From assembly GCF_004138105.1 (NCBI RefSeq), contig NZ_RXHQ01000030.1:1-33714 (forward strand): a stretch of DNA of 33,714 nucleotides. The letters are read 5' to 3'. Of this stretch, positions 8,005-16,300 are shown in pieces. The position numbers and the translations under genes were made by a program. The first letter of the stretch is position 1; the number at the start of each line of letters is the position of its first letter. The notes beneath the pieces are model-generated. The model saw only the letters and a program-made list of their open reading frames with translations. It had not been told where the DNA came from and ran no database searches. The stretch comes from Xylanivirga thermophila (GTDB taxonomy: Bacteria; Bacillota; Clostridia; Caldicoprobacterales; Xylanivirgaceae).

Positions 8005-8026
8005 AGGGGCACCAAAAGGTACCCCT
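8005..8026 (-). other. Intercistronic hairpin
   Basis: AGGGGTACC and GGTGCCCCT pair around a TTTT loop on the minus-strand RNA: nine pairs, one of them U-G. It lies between the wall-protein stop and the next lipoprotein gene. The U-rich tail is too poor for a full terminator. It may stabilise the upstream message or lower downstream expression. Confidence 0.55.
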
Positions 8027-8032
8027 ATTATT

Positions 8033-9931
8033 TTATCTTGTAGACATTTTCCTCTTCTTACCATAAATTGGATACATTAATATAGCTGCAGACATTACTG
8101 CCAATAGCATATATAGATATATGCCCTTATCTCCCGTCTTAGGACTCTTAGTCCCTGTTTTATCCTTTTGATTTGCATCTGTATTTATATCCTCATTTAC
8201 CTTTTCGGTCTTTTTATCTTCCACCTTATCCTGATCCTTATCTAGGTCTTTATCCCCTTTTGGTACTGACTTAGTAATGCCTAAGCTATTCCATACCGTT
8301 TTGCCATTTTTTAAGTCATTAAGGGCGATAAATGCCTGAGATGTGGCCATTCCGTTTGATTTTTTAGGATCTAGCACATAGGAAAAAGCACCATCATCCA
8401 GCATAAATCTTGCCAATGCATCTAACATGGTATTGCTGTCTTTTATCCATGCATCGGATAATACATCCTCTCCTACCGCAACAAGGCCTGATATAACGGT
8501 AGCTACGCTGTTTGCATTGTCATTACCCCAAGATGCAAAACCCCCTGTAGGCAACTGAGTTTCCTTTAGATAATCCAATGCCTTTTTTATTGTCCCTTCT
8601 ACACCTTTAACTTCCCTATGATTTGAAAGGGCAACAAGTGCCATACCTGTCATATCCGGATCCCCTGCTGCCTCAGGCGTATTATCTTCACCCCACGCAT
8701 ATCCTCCATCATTTTTCTGCTGTTTTATAAGATAATCTATAGCTCCCGCCTTGTCATAATCTGCACCTGCTGCATCCAGTGCTATCATAGCCCATATATG
8801 TCCGCTTATTTTATCAAATGCACCATTGTCTTTCTGTTTTTCCACCAATTCTCCCACCAGATCTCTGCTCCATACATTGTAAGGATCCTCGCCCTTTGCC
8901 ATAAGCCCTAGTATATATCCTGCATAGCTACCTGCAGCAGCATCTGATTTTATATCCTCGCTCTTCCATTCCGGCAATTTCCATGGTGCCTTTTTTATAT
9001 CCTCGCCTGATGAATAGACTGCCACCATATCCCACCAGGAAGATAGCTCAGTCTTATTATTTTTATAGTATGCTTTGGTTTTGTTCAATGTCTTATCAAG
9101 GGATACATGTTTCTTAACGGGAACCGGCCCCTTTGAAGAGCCCTCTATTTGAACTTTACAATAGGGTCTTGATATGATCCTGACCTTGCCATCCTCATCA
9201 AACTTCTGGGCGGATATATCATACTCTCCTAACTCATCTAGCTTAAATACTGCCTTGCCATCCTTATCCGTCCTAACCTTTTTACCATCAAGTACAAGCT
9301 CTTTGCCATTTACAAGTATGCTTGCATCTGAAATCGGGCTTGTCTTCATCTTCTGTTCATCCATATCATACGATAAACCATTTAATGTAAGGGCAATCTC
9401 ATCTCCTGTACCTGACTTTACATAGGTTTTATCAAACCATGTATAGGCTGCATTATAGTTTTCAACAAATACTACAGTTATCCTATCATTATCCTTAAGG
9501 GAATATTCGTTTATACCAACCGGCGGCATTTCATCGTTTACATAGTACATCCAGCCATCCATACCTGTACCAGTGCTGCCCATGGATACACCGTCTATGG
9601 TAGTTATAAAATCGCCTTTGCCTGCATCTAATACCTTTTTATCCTTTGCATCCTTCCCTACAGACTCAATGGCTTTTACAACAGCATGGAGTACTACCGG
9701 CCCATCTTCTGCCTTTACCTCACCATAGCCATACTCATCCAGGTCAAAATTATCCACCTCCATCTCGGTGTAAGGTATGATGTTTCTGTCAAAAGACTCT
9801 ATTCGTACACCCACCTTAACAGCTTTCGCATCCTGCGCATACGCCTTTCCCATACCTGTTGCCGGAAATAATGACAGCATAAGTGCCAATACCAGCACAA
9901 GGGACAATATTCTTTTTCTGTTTTGCATCAT
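8033..9931 (-). CDS. Sortase-anchored intrinsic-factor-like protein: DUF4430 + beta domain + alpha/alpha barrel + SPKTG
   Basis: Surface protein of 632 residues. Signal peptide 1-32 ends in AYA. Residues 38-160 are a DUF4430 domain (GWMYYVNDEMP, YSLKDNDRITVVF). Residues 165-265 look like an Ig or transthyretin-like beta domain (TDKDGKAVFKLDELGEYDI). Residues 290-550 contain prenyltransferase/terpene-cyclase-like repeats, with QKDNGAFD, QKNDGGYAWG, TQLPTGGFASWG and LDDGAFSYV marking successive helical hairpins. A charged linker (555-595) leads to SPKTG (596-600), a hydrophobic segment and a KKRK tail, a standard cell-wall sorting signal. Barrel plus DUF4430 is the make-up of intrinsic factor, but here the DUF4430 comes first. 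Cobalamin binding is inferred from this and from the riboswitch. Confidence 0.87.
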   Translation of the reverse strand: MMQNRKRILSLVLVLALMLSLFPATGMGKAYAQDAKAVKVGVRIESFDRNIIPYTEMEVDNFDLDEYGYGEVKAEDGPVVLHAVVKAIESVGKDAKDKKVLDAGKGDFITTIDGVSMGSTGTGMDGWMYYVNDEMPPVGINEYSLKDNDRITVVFVENYNAAYTWFDKTYVKSGTGDEIALTLNGLSYDMDEQKMKTSPISDASILVNGKELVLDGKKVRTDKDGKAVFKLDELGEYDISAQKFDEDGKVRIISRPYCKVQIEGSSKGPVPVKKHVSLDKTLNKTKAYYKNNKTELSSWWDMVAVYSSGEDIKKAPWKLPEWKSEDIKSDAAAGSYAGYILGLMAKGEDPYNVWSRDLVGELVEKQKDNGAFDKISGHIWAMIALDAAGADYDKAGAIDYLIKQQKNDGGYAWGEDNTPEAAGDPDMTGMALVALSNHREVKGVEGTIKKALDYLKETQLPTGGFASWGNDNANSVATVISGLVAVGEDVLSDAWIKDSNTMLDALARFMLDDGAFSYVLDPKKSNGMATSQAFIALNDLKNGKTVWNSLGITKSVPKGDKDLDKDQDKVEDKKTEKVNEDINTDANQKDKTGTKSPKTGDKGIYLYMLLAVMSAAILMYPIYGKKRKMSTR

Positions 9932-9955
9932 GATAAATTACCTCCTATTTTATAT

Positions 9956-11488
9956 CTATTCTCCAGGTCCAGTGGATTCTGCAGTCAGTGCATACCACCA
10001 TTCCACCCTGTCTCCTTTAGAGAGTTCACAGTCTATTGCGGGCATATTTGGGATTTTAGCATTTATCTTAAACTTCCATCCTGAAAGATCTCCATGCTCA
10101 AATTCCGCCTCCCCATTTATGGATGAAATATAACTATCCCCATATGCTGATTTATAGGGGAGTTTAGTAGCCTTAAGGGCACTAAAACCATTTGCCTCAT
10201 CTTTTTTGAGCTCTACCTCATCATCAAAGAATACCTTGCCACCATAACCTATTACCTTCACATGTACACCTATTTTTTCCTCTGTTTTTTCTTGTATCTT
10301 TTGCTCTTTCGGAGGTTCTACAACTTTTTTCGGTACTTCTTCTTTTTTTAACTTTTCTGCATTTCCATCCTCTTTAGCATCATCCGCATGTAACTGTGGC
10401 TCTTCTTTTTTCTGAGAGGCAACCTTGTTTGATTTCTCTGCCTTTTGAACCTCCATGTGGCTTTTATCTTTATGGGCTTTTTCCTCTACCTTTACAGACT
10501 CAATATTTTCATCTTTTTCATCCTCGGCATCATCTCTTGCAACACTATTTTGCTCCCATTCATGCCCTAGACTCTGCCATATGGATTCACCATTTTGTAT
10601 ATCAAATATGGCAATAAAGCTTTGGTATGTAGCCATTTGACTATATTTTTTAGGCTTTAGCAGATATGAAAACGAACCATCATCTAGTCTAAATCTCATA
10701 AGGGCATCTAACATGGTATTGCCATTTTTGATCCAACTAGAAGAGTTAATATCCTCGCCTGCTGCTATCAACCCTGATATTACTGTAGATATGCTGTTTG
10801 AATTTTCACTACCTAGGGATTCAAAACCTCCTTCAGGTAGCTGAACAGCTTTTAAGTAAGATATTGCCCTATCTATGGCTTCTTCTACTCCAGCCCTATC
10901 CCTATGGTTTGACAAGGCTATCATAGCCATCCCAGTCATATCCGGATCGCTTGAACCCTCAAAGGCATACCCACCATCTTCATTTTGCTTAGATAAAATA
11001 TATGTAATAGCTTTATCTGTATCATATGTATATGCTGCCGTATCCAAGGCAATCATTGACCATATATGGGCATTTATAGGACCAAAAGAGCCATCATCCT
11101 GCTGCTTTTTAGCCAGCTCGATCAATAGATCGGTAGGATCATTTTCCATGCATAGGTATCCTAGAATACATCCAGCATAATCGGTAGCCTGACTTTGTGC
11201 ATTGATGGAAGCGCTTTTTTTATCCAGCATATCCTTAGAATCAGAAGGTATATCCCCTCCTGCAGCCTTTATGGCTACTATTTTCCACCATGAATCTATG
11301 TCCTTTTCCTTATAGAATTTTTCTATAAATTCCTTTTCGTATTCTGTGTGGATAACATCCGATTCTTCGATCGGAGCCTCAGGCACTTCTTTGGAACGAT
11401 CAAATGTGCAGGATGAAAATACAATGCATAAAATAGTTATAAGGCATATGATTTTAGATAACTTCTTTATACCTATTCTCAATCTCAC
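9956..11488 (-). CDS. Intrinsic-factor-like lipoprotein: alpha/alpha barrel + linker + DUF4430
   Basis: First gene after the cobalamin riboswitch; 510 residues. Lipoprotein signal with lipobox FSSC (Cys27). Residues 58-305 form an alpha/alpha-barrel repeat domain (QQDDGSFG, QNEDGGYAF, QLPEGGFES, RLDDGSFSYL), closely similar to the barrel of the next gene. Residues 310-405 are a lysine- and glutamate-rich linker. Residues 406-510 are a DUF4430 domain ending in LSKGDRVEWWYA. This N-to-C order, barrel then beta domain, is that of transcobalamin, haptocorrin and intrinsic factor. The start is ambiguous: GTG at 11488 lies inside the excellent GGAGGTGAG site, which would better serve the TTG at 11482. 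It ends 24 bases before the next gene. Confidence 0.87.
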   Translation of the reverse strand: MRLRIGIKKLSKIICLITILCIVFSSCTFDRSKEVPEAPIEESDVIHTEYEKEFIEKFYKEKDIDSWWKIVAIKAAGGDIPSDSKDMLDKKSASINAQSQATDYAGCILGYLCMENDPTDLLIELAKKQQDDGSFGPINAHIWSMIALDTAAYTYDTDKAITYILSKQNEDGGYAFEGSSDPDMTGMAMIALSNHRDRAGVEEAIDRAISYLKAVQLPEGGFESLGSENSNSISTVISGLIAAGEDINSSSWIKNGNTMLDALMRFRLDDGSFSYLLKPKKYSQMATYQSFIAIFDIQNGESIWQSLGHEWEQNSVARDDAEDEKDENIESVKVEEKAHKDKSHMEVQKAEKSNKVASQKKEEPQLHADDAKEDGNAEKLKKEEVPKKVVEPPKEQKIQEKTEEKIGVHVKVIGYGGKVFFDDEVELKKDEANGFSALKATKLPYKSAYGDSYISSINGEAEFEHGDLSGWKFKINAKIPNMPAIDCELSKGDRVEWWYALTAESTGPGE

Positions 11489-11520
11489 CTCCCCCTCCCC
11501 TTTAGTCTTTTAGAAATATA

Positions 11521-11552
11521 AAAAGCCCTCCTTCCTTAGAAAGAGAGCTTTT
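11521..11552 (-). terminator. Riboswitch-linked intrinsic terminator
   Basis: On the minus strand AAAGCTCTCTTTC pairs with GAAGGAGGGCTTT around TAAG: 13 pairs including some G-U. It is followed by a T-rich stretch (TTTTTATATTT). It lies between the cobalamin aptamer and the first coding start, as expected for the expression platform. An upstream hairpin at 11599-11617 (TTCCTTC paired with GAAGGAA) shares the GAAGGA-type strand and could be part of the alternative antiterminator fold. Confidence 0.8.
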
Positions 11553-11633
11553 ATGCGCAGCTTAAATAGACATAGCTTTGCTATGAAAAAAGTCACCCTT
11601 CCTTCCCTCCGAAGGAAACGTAAATCACAGTAT

Positions 11634-11797
11634 AAGGCAGGTCTCCTGACTCATGGATCATCTTTAAAGGCTGCCTTCCCAGTATACCCAGTGGCATATA
11701 TGCCTTTTAATCCCCATTTACAGTAGCGGGGGCTGTAGCGGCTTTTCACCGCTTTCCCTTTTCATCCGGCCCGAACACCGGACACCTCATACCTTAT
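11634..11797 (-). ncRNA. Cobalamin (B12) riboswitch aptamer
   Basis: The minus strand has the conserved adenosylcobalamin aptamer blocks in order: GATGAAAAGGGAA, GCGGTGAAAAGCCGC, CCCGCTACTGTAA, a GGGAAGGC block, and the 3' B12 box GAGTCAGGAGACCTGCC. Arrangement and spacing fit the class. It lies directly upstream of the six-gene operon ending at 3834. A terminator between it and the first gene implies premature transcription stop when B12 is plentiful. This is the strongest evidence that the operon serves cobalamin. Confidence 0.95.
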
Positions 11798-11812
11798 TTT
11801 ATTGTATAGACT

Positions 11813-11841
11813 ATTATATCATAAGTTAGATGAAAAGAACC
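11813..11841 (-). promoter_or_regulatory. Probable promoter of the B12 operon
   Basis: A perfect -10 TATAAT lies at 11818-11813 on the minus strand, about 15 bases before the aptamer begins. The -35 region at about 17 bases upstream (GGTTCT) is poor, so this call rests on the -10 and its position. Confidence 0.45.
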
Positions 11842-11858
11842 CACAAAATTTAGAAAAG

Positions 11859-11887
11859 CCATAATCAATCATAAAGATCAATTACGG
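11859..11887 (-). terminator. Intrinsic terminator after the gluconate permease remnant
   Basis: CCGTAATTGATC pairs with GATTGATTATGG around TTTAT on the minus strand: 12 pairs with G-U. CTTTTCTAAATTTT follows. It separates the decayed permease gene from the B12 operon promoter. The sequence is closely related to the terminator at 13322-13354. Confidence 0.65.
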
Positions 11888-11905
11888 ACTTTCTCAATTA
11901 CGGTT

Positions 11906-12141
11906 TTATACAAATATACTTATTATTAATGTTACTAATACGCCTACCACACCAAGTATGTTTTCATAACCATCCAGGAGCTTAATGTATCCTTTTCCGG
12001 TATACCAAAGTACCTATTTACTAGCCAGAATCCACTATCGTTTACGTGGGAAAGTACAGTAGCACCAGATGCAATGGCAATAACCAGCAATGCAGGATCC
12101 ATGCTCACTATGAGCAGACTTATGAAGACCTGCAGTTTCAT
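11906..12141 (-). pseudogene. Remnant of a GntP-family gluconate permease (C-terminal piece, frameshifted)
   Basis: The translated piece PALLVIAIASGATVLSHV, then NDSGFWLVNRYFG, is the conserved C-terminal signature of GntP gluconate/H+ symporters. An open frame stops at 11944, but moving by one base at the ATG near 11965 continues as ENILGVVGVLVTLIISIFV and ends at a TAA at 11906. That is the expected C-terminal end, so one base appears lost. The N-terminal 350 or more residues of a normal permease are missing: a stop sits right before the only ATG. It is a dead fragment. No gluconate kinase or regulator remains nearby. Confidence 0.82.
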
Positions 12142-12195
12142 TTATGCTTGCTAAAAAATTATTATCATATATTATCTTATATTTTTTATTTCAAT

Positions 12196-13131
12196 TTAAT
12201 TTTCTTGGAAAAGTGCAGTAGATAAATATCTCTCACCGTTATCAGGAAGTAAAGCTACTATACTTTTACCTACATTCTCCCGCCTCTTACCAATCTCAGT
12301 AGCTGCAAATACAGCTGCACCAGATGATATACCTACCAATAAGCCTTCGGTATGCGCTAAAGCCTTTACCGTATCAAAGGCCTGCCCATTCTCCACCGTA
12401 AACACCTCATCTATGATGCTTGTATTTAATACATCGGGTATGAAACCTGCTCCAATACCCTGTATCTTATGGGGACCAGGATTGCCACCGGATAATACTG
12501 GAGAGTCTTTAGGTTCTACCGCTACAATCTTTATATTTGGATTTTTGGCTTTGAGAACTTCGCCTACTCCGGTTATGGTACCACCTGTGCCAACACCACC
12601 TACAAATATATCTACTTTACCATCAGTATCTCTCCATATCTCTTCGGCAGTAGTTTGTCTATGGATTTGTGGATTAGCAGGATTTGAAAATTGAGCCGGT
12701 ATAAATGCATTCGGAGTTTTTGAAGCCAATTCCTCTGCCTTTTTAATCGCACCCTTCATACCTTCAGCACCAGGGGTTAAAACTAGTTCGGCTCCATATG
12801 CCTTTAATAGTTTTCTCCGTTCTATACTCATGGTATCTGGCATTACAAGTATTATTTTGTATCCCTTTGACGCTGCCACAAAAGCTAGTGCTATACCCGT
12901 ATTACCACTTGTAGGCTCTATTATAATGCTATCCCCTTTGAGTAGGCCCCTCTCCTCTGCATCCTTTATCATGGCATAGCCTATCCTATCCTTTACACTG
13001 CCGGCAGGGTTAAAATATTCAAGTTTTCCAATTATCCTTGCTGACAATGCATTTTTTCTATTATAGTTTGACAGTTCCAAAAGGGGTGTATCTCCTATAA
13101 GATCTGTTAGATTTTCTGCGATTTTTGACAT
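12196..13131 (-). CDS. cysK: Cysteine synthase (O-acetylserine sulfhydrylase)
   Basis: PLP enzyme of about 311 residues that makes L-cysteine from O-acetylserine and sulfide in the cytoplasm. The PLP lysine lies in NPAGSVKDR. Also visible are the substrate loop PTSGNTGIA, the phosphate-binding [11 protein letters not shown], and the C-terminal [11 protein letters not shown]. Length and motifs are those of standard CysK. The start is the ATG at 13131; the ATG at 13146 is embedded in the GGAGG ribosome site. It is a single-gene unit with its own promoter. No cysE neighbours it. The enzyme is housekeeping and unrelated in function to either flank. Confidence 0.94.
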   Translation of the reverse strand: MSKIAENLTDLIGDTPLLELSNYNRKNALSARIIGKLEYFNPAGSVKDRIGYAMIKDAEERGLLKGDSIIIEPTSGNTGIALAFVAASKGYKIILVMPDTMSIERRKLLKAYGAELVLTPGAEGMKGAIKKAEELASKTPNAFIPAQFSNPANPQIHRQTTAEEIWRDTDGKVDIFVGGVGTGGTITGVGEVLKAKNPNIKIVAVEPKDSPVLSGGNPGPHKIQGIGAGFIPDVLNTSIIDEVFTVENGQAFDTVKALAHTEGLLVGISSGAAVFAATEIGKRRENVGKSIVALLPDNGERYLSTALFQEN

Positions 13132-13181
13132 TTCAACAACCTCCATACTATTTTTATATTATGTAGTTATCCTACTGTTTC

Positions 13182-13214
13182 ACTAGGGATTATATCAAAA
13201 ATACATTCCCTAGT
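13182..13214 (-). promoter_or_regulatory. cysK promoter with 8-bp inverted repeat
   Basis: ACTAGGGA at 13182-13189 and its perfect complement at 13207-13214 flank the spacer of a putative promoter, whose -10 TATAAT is at 13194-13189 on the minus strand. A second partial copy, ACTAGGAAT, lies just upstream. The -35 (AATACT) is weak. The arrangement suggests an operator, possibly for an Rrf2-type cysteine regulator such as CymR, but that is a guess. Confidence 0.5.
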
Positions 13215-13321
13215 ATTCCTAGTAGTTTAGTTGTATTTTATGATATAACTCTTATAATGTCAATAGATAATTCTAATGGTAATAGAGATACTACTATTTT
13301 TTCTTCTAGCACAATAGAAAG

Positions 13322-13354
13322 ACCCGTAATCAACCATGAAGATCAATTACGGGT
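13322..13354 (-). terminator. Terminator downstream of the pullulanase gene
   Basis: ACCCGTAATTGATC pairs with GGTTGATTACGGGT around TTCAT on the minus-strand RNA: 14 pairs with three G-U. CTTTCTATT follows. It lies about 30 bases after the pullulanase stop. On the plus strand the inner pairs are lost but a better T-run follows. It resembles the terminator at 11859-11887. Confidence 0.7.
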
Positions 13355-13384
13355 TTTTCATTTTTCAATATGCCAAATTACCTA

Positions 13385-16300
13385 TTACCCTTTTATCTCT
13401 TCCTTTAATATTCTTATACGTATTGCCTCTGTTCTTCTTTTATCTCCTCTTGTACCGGCAAATGCTCCATCCTTTGCCCATTTGTCAAAGCTATCGTTTA
13501 TACTTCCATCATCCCTTAGATCGTTATTTTTATCATCAATACCCCATCCATATCCTTGCATATGCACCTGGTATTCTATGCTATAGCCTTTATATGCCTT
13601 ATCGGTATTCTTGTCTACAAGCATAAGCTCTATACCTTCTACTCTTCGCCTCTCTCCCTTCGTCCCTAGATAAAAGCCTTGTTTTTTCCACCAAGCACCC
13701 TTATCATCCTTCCATATACCATCACCTTTATCATATTTCTTATTTGGCATATCACTGTATGTCTGGATATGAGCTCTGTATACCACCATCATATCCGATG
13801 GTAAGCCTTTAAATTCAAGTATAAAACCTTCAAGGTGTTTCCTTTTCCCAACCGTACCCAACATAAATATATCTTTTATATTCTCATCTTTTATATCACC
13901 AATACCCTGTATATGTCCTTTTCCATTTATGGTTATATCCTCCGCTAGTACCCATTCCTTTTCGGGCACCTCAGACTCTTCCGGCTCTTCAGGTTCGACT
14001 GGCACAATTGGTTTTTCAGGTTTCCCATTATTTTTTACTACCAATATTGCTGTTCCTCCCGCATCTGCACTAGGTAGTTCAAATGTTAGGTTTCCGCCAT
14101 CTTTTACTGTATAAGTTTTTGATGAATATAAGTCTTCTACTACAGTATTAGAGGGGTATTGAGTCTGTATAGAAACTTGTTTGCTATTGTTTTTTAAATT
14201 GATTCCTGTATAGATACATTCATCACAATAGCTTCGTTTGAAAACTAAATATTGCTCTGTATCACTGCCTGCGACTTTTTCCCTATTACCTTTGGCGAAT
14301 ATTTTGGAATAATCTCTACGGATATTTAAGAGAGTTTTATAATGTTCATATATAGATATATACTCTTTATTATCCAGTCTACTCCAGTCCATGTCATACC
14401 GATTTTCACTAAATTCACCCTTTGACATATCGTCTGCATTTTTACCTGTTAAGCCCAATTCCTCACCATAATAAATAATAGGTTGACCTTTCGCTGTAAT
14501 CTGCAATGTAGAAGCTACCTTAAGCTTATTTATATCTCCACCTACACTGTATAAGAATCCATCTTCATCATGACTGCTCAAAAACTGTCCTAAGGTTGCT
14601 GTATTAGTAAGTTTCTTATTCCTATACTCCAAATACTCCTCTACCTCGTCTATTTTTCCTTGTGTAAATGCCCTAGCCTTATTTTTAAACTCAAAATCCA
14701 ATAGACTATCCATCTGTCCTCTATCCAATTGGGTATTAAAAGCATTATCTATCGATGCACCAAAATATTCTCCAATTAGTTTAAAATTAGGTGCCTTTTC
14801 TGTCAGTCTGTTTTTAAATGCCTTCCATGTAGTGTCTTCAACATGCTTTACAGTATCTACCCTAAAACAGTCTATTGTATTCCCATTTTTGGTTTTCGCC
14901 TTATCTAGCCAATCAGTTTGCCACTTTATTATCTGATCTCTCACCTCCGGTATCTCTGTCATGAAATCAGGTAACCCTGCCAGTTCTCCCTTGACCTCAT
15001 CGCTTCCACCATCCCTAAACATGCTAGATGTCTCTCCATTTATATCTATATAAAATTTATCCTGTACTTTCTTTGATGGAAAATTACTCAGATGTCCCCA
15101 TTGTTTTTCATCACCAGGTTTCAATCCATATCCTGCATGATTTATCACCACATCAACCATTATCTTCATATCTTTATTGTGAGCTTCATCTATAAGCTCA
15201 TGTAAGTCTTCTAAAATACCTAAATGTTCATCTAAGTTGGTAAAATCCTGAGCCCAATAACCATGATATCCATATTGATATCTCTGATTTTCAGGTAGAT
15301 TGGTGAAATCTACTCCCTTATTAAAATCTATATTATCTACTATAGGAGTAATCCATATAGTGTTTACACCTAAGTCCTTTAGATAATCCAATTTTTTAGT
15401 AATTCCTTTTAAATCTCCACCGTGATATGTCTCTGGATGGTTTTTATCATATTGTTCACCGTTTGGATCGTCATTCGAAGTATCACCATTCATAAATCTA
15501 TCTGTGAGCAAGAAATATATTACGGATTCATCCCAATCAAAATCTCCAGCATCTTTTATCACCCTAGGCTTAATAGTTATTTTAGCATTTTTAATATGTT
15601 TATTCCCATATTCATCAACTACCGTTATAGGTATGTTTTTATCTCCCGCCAAGATAGTATCCTTTACAGCTATTGTACCCTTCATAAGTTCCACGTCTAT
15701 GGGATATTCCTCTTCCCCACCAAGTTCAGTTAAATTTAGATATATTTCTCTAGGCTTTACGATATTATTGGATAATTGTATTGATACAACGGCATTTTGA
15801 GTATAATCTATGGCATTAGGCTGTATATCCGATGCTATATTAAAATCAGGAATTTTGTATTCAACATAAGAATCTGGATTATATGGATCAGTAAACTCCT
15901 TTTCGGAACCATCCTGATACCTTACTGTAAAACTGTATTCATATCTCTCAACATCTGCATTTGGTTCAAATGGGCAATAAAAATATTCATTTTCCTCACT
16001 GTATGACATATCATAAAATTTATACCCACTTTCAGCTTTTGGATCAGTTATTTTCAATTTTACCTCATCTACAGTATGCATTAAATCCTGTGAATAAAGA
16101 TCACTATCCCTATAATAGAATATTATTTTACCATCTTTAAACTCAGGCCCTGTAATACTTTGAGGCTGTTTAAACTCTCCAACACCACTTCTTACCGTTA
16201 CCTTGGTGATAAGCTCATTTTTGTCTATATCTATATACCGATCTGCAGAATAAGCATCCTTTTCTTCCCAATCTGTACCTTTCCTAAGTACAAATCCTAC

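Noticed and set aside
8033-11488. Squalene cyclase, protein prenyltransferase or surface pectate-lyase function for the two barrel proteins
   Set aside because: The repeats show the fold only. Neither protein has the DXDD-type motif of squalene cyclases, and both are exported under a B12 riboswitch.
12142-13260. SAM riboswitch or T-box in front of cysK
   Set aside because: The leader is short and lacks the conserved blocks of either class; only a promoter with a palindrome is visible.
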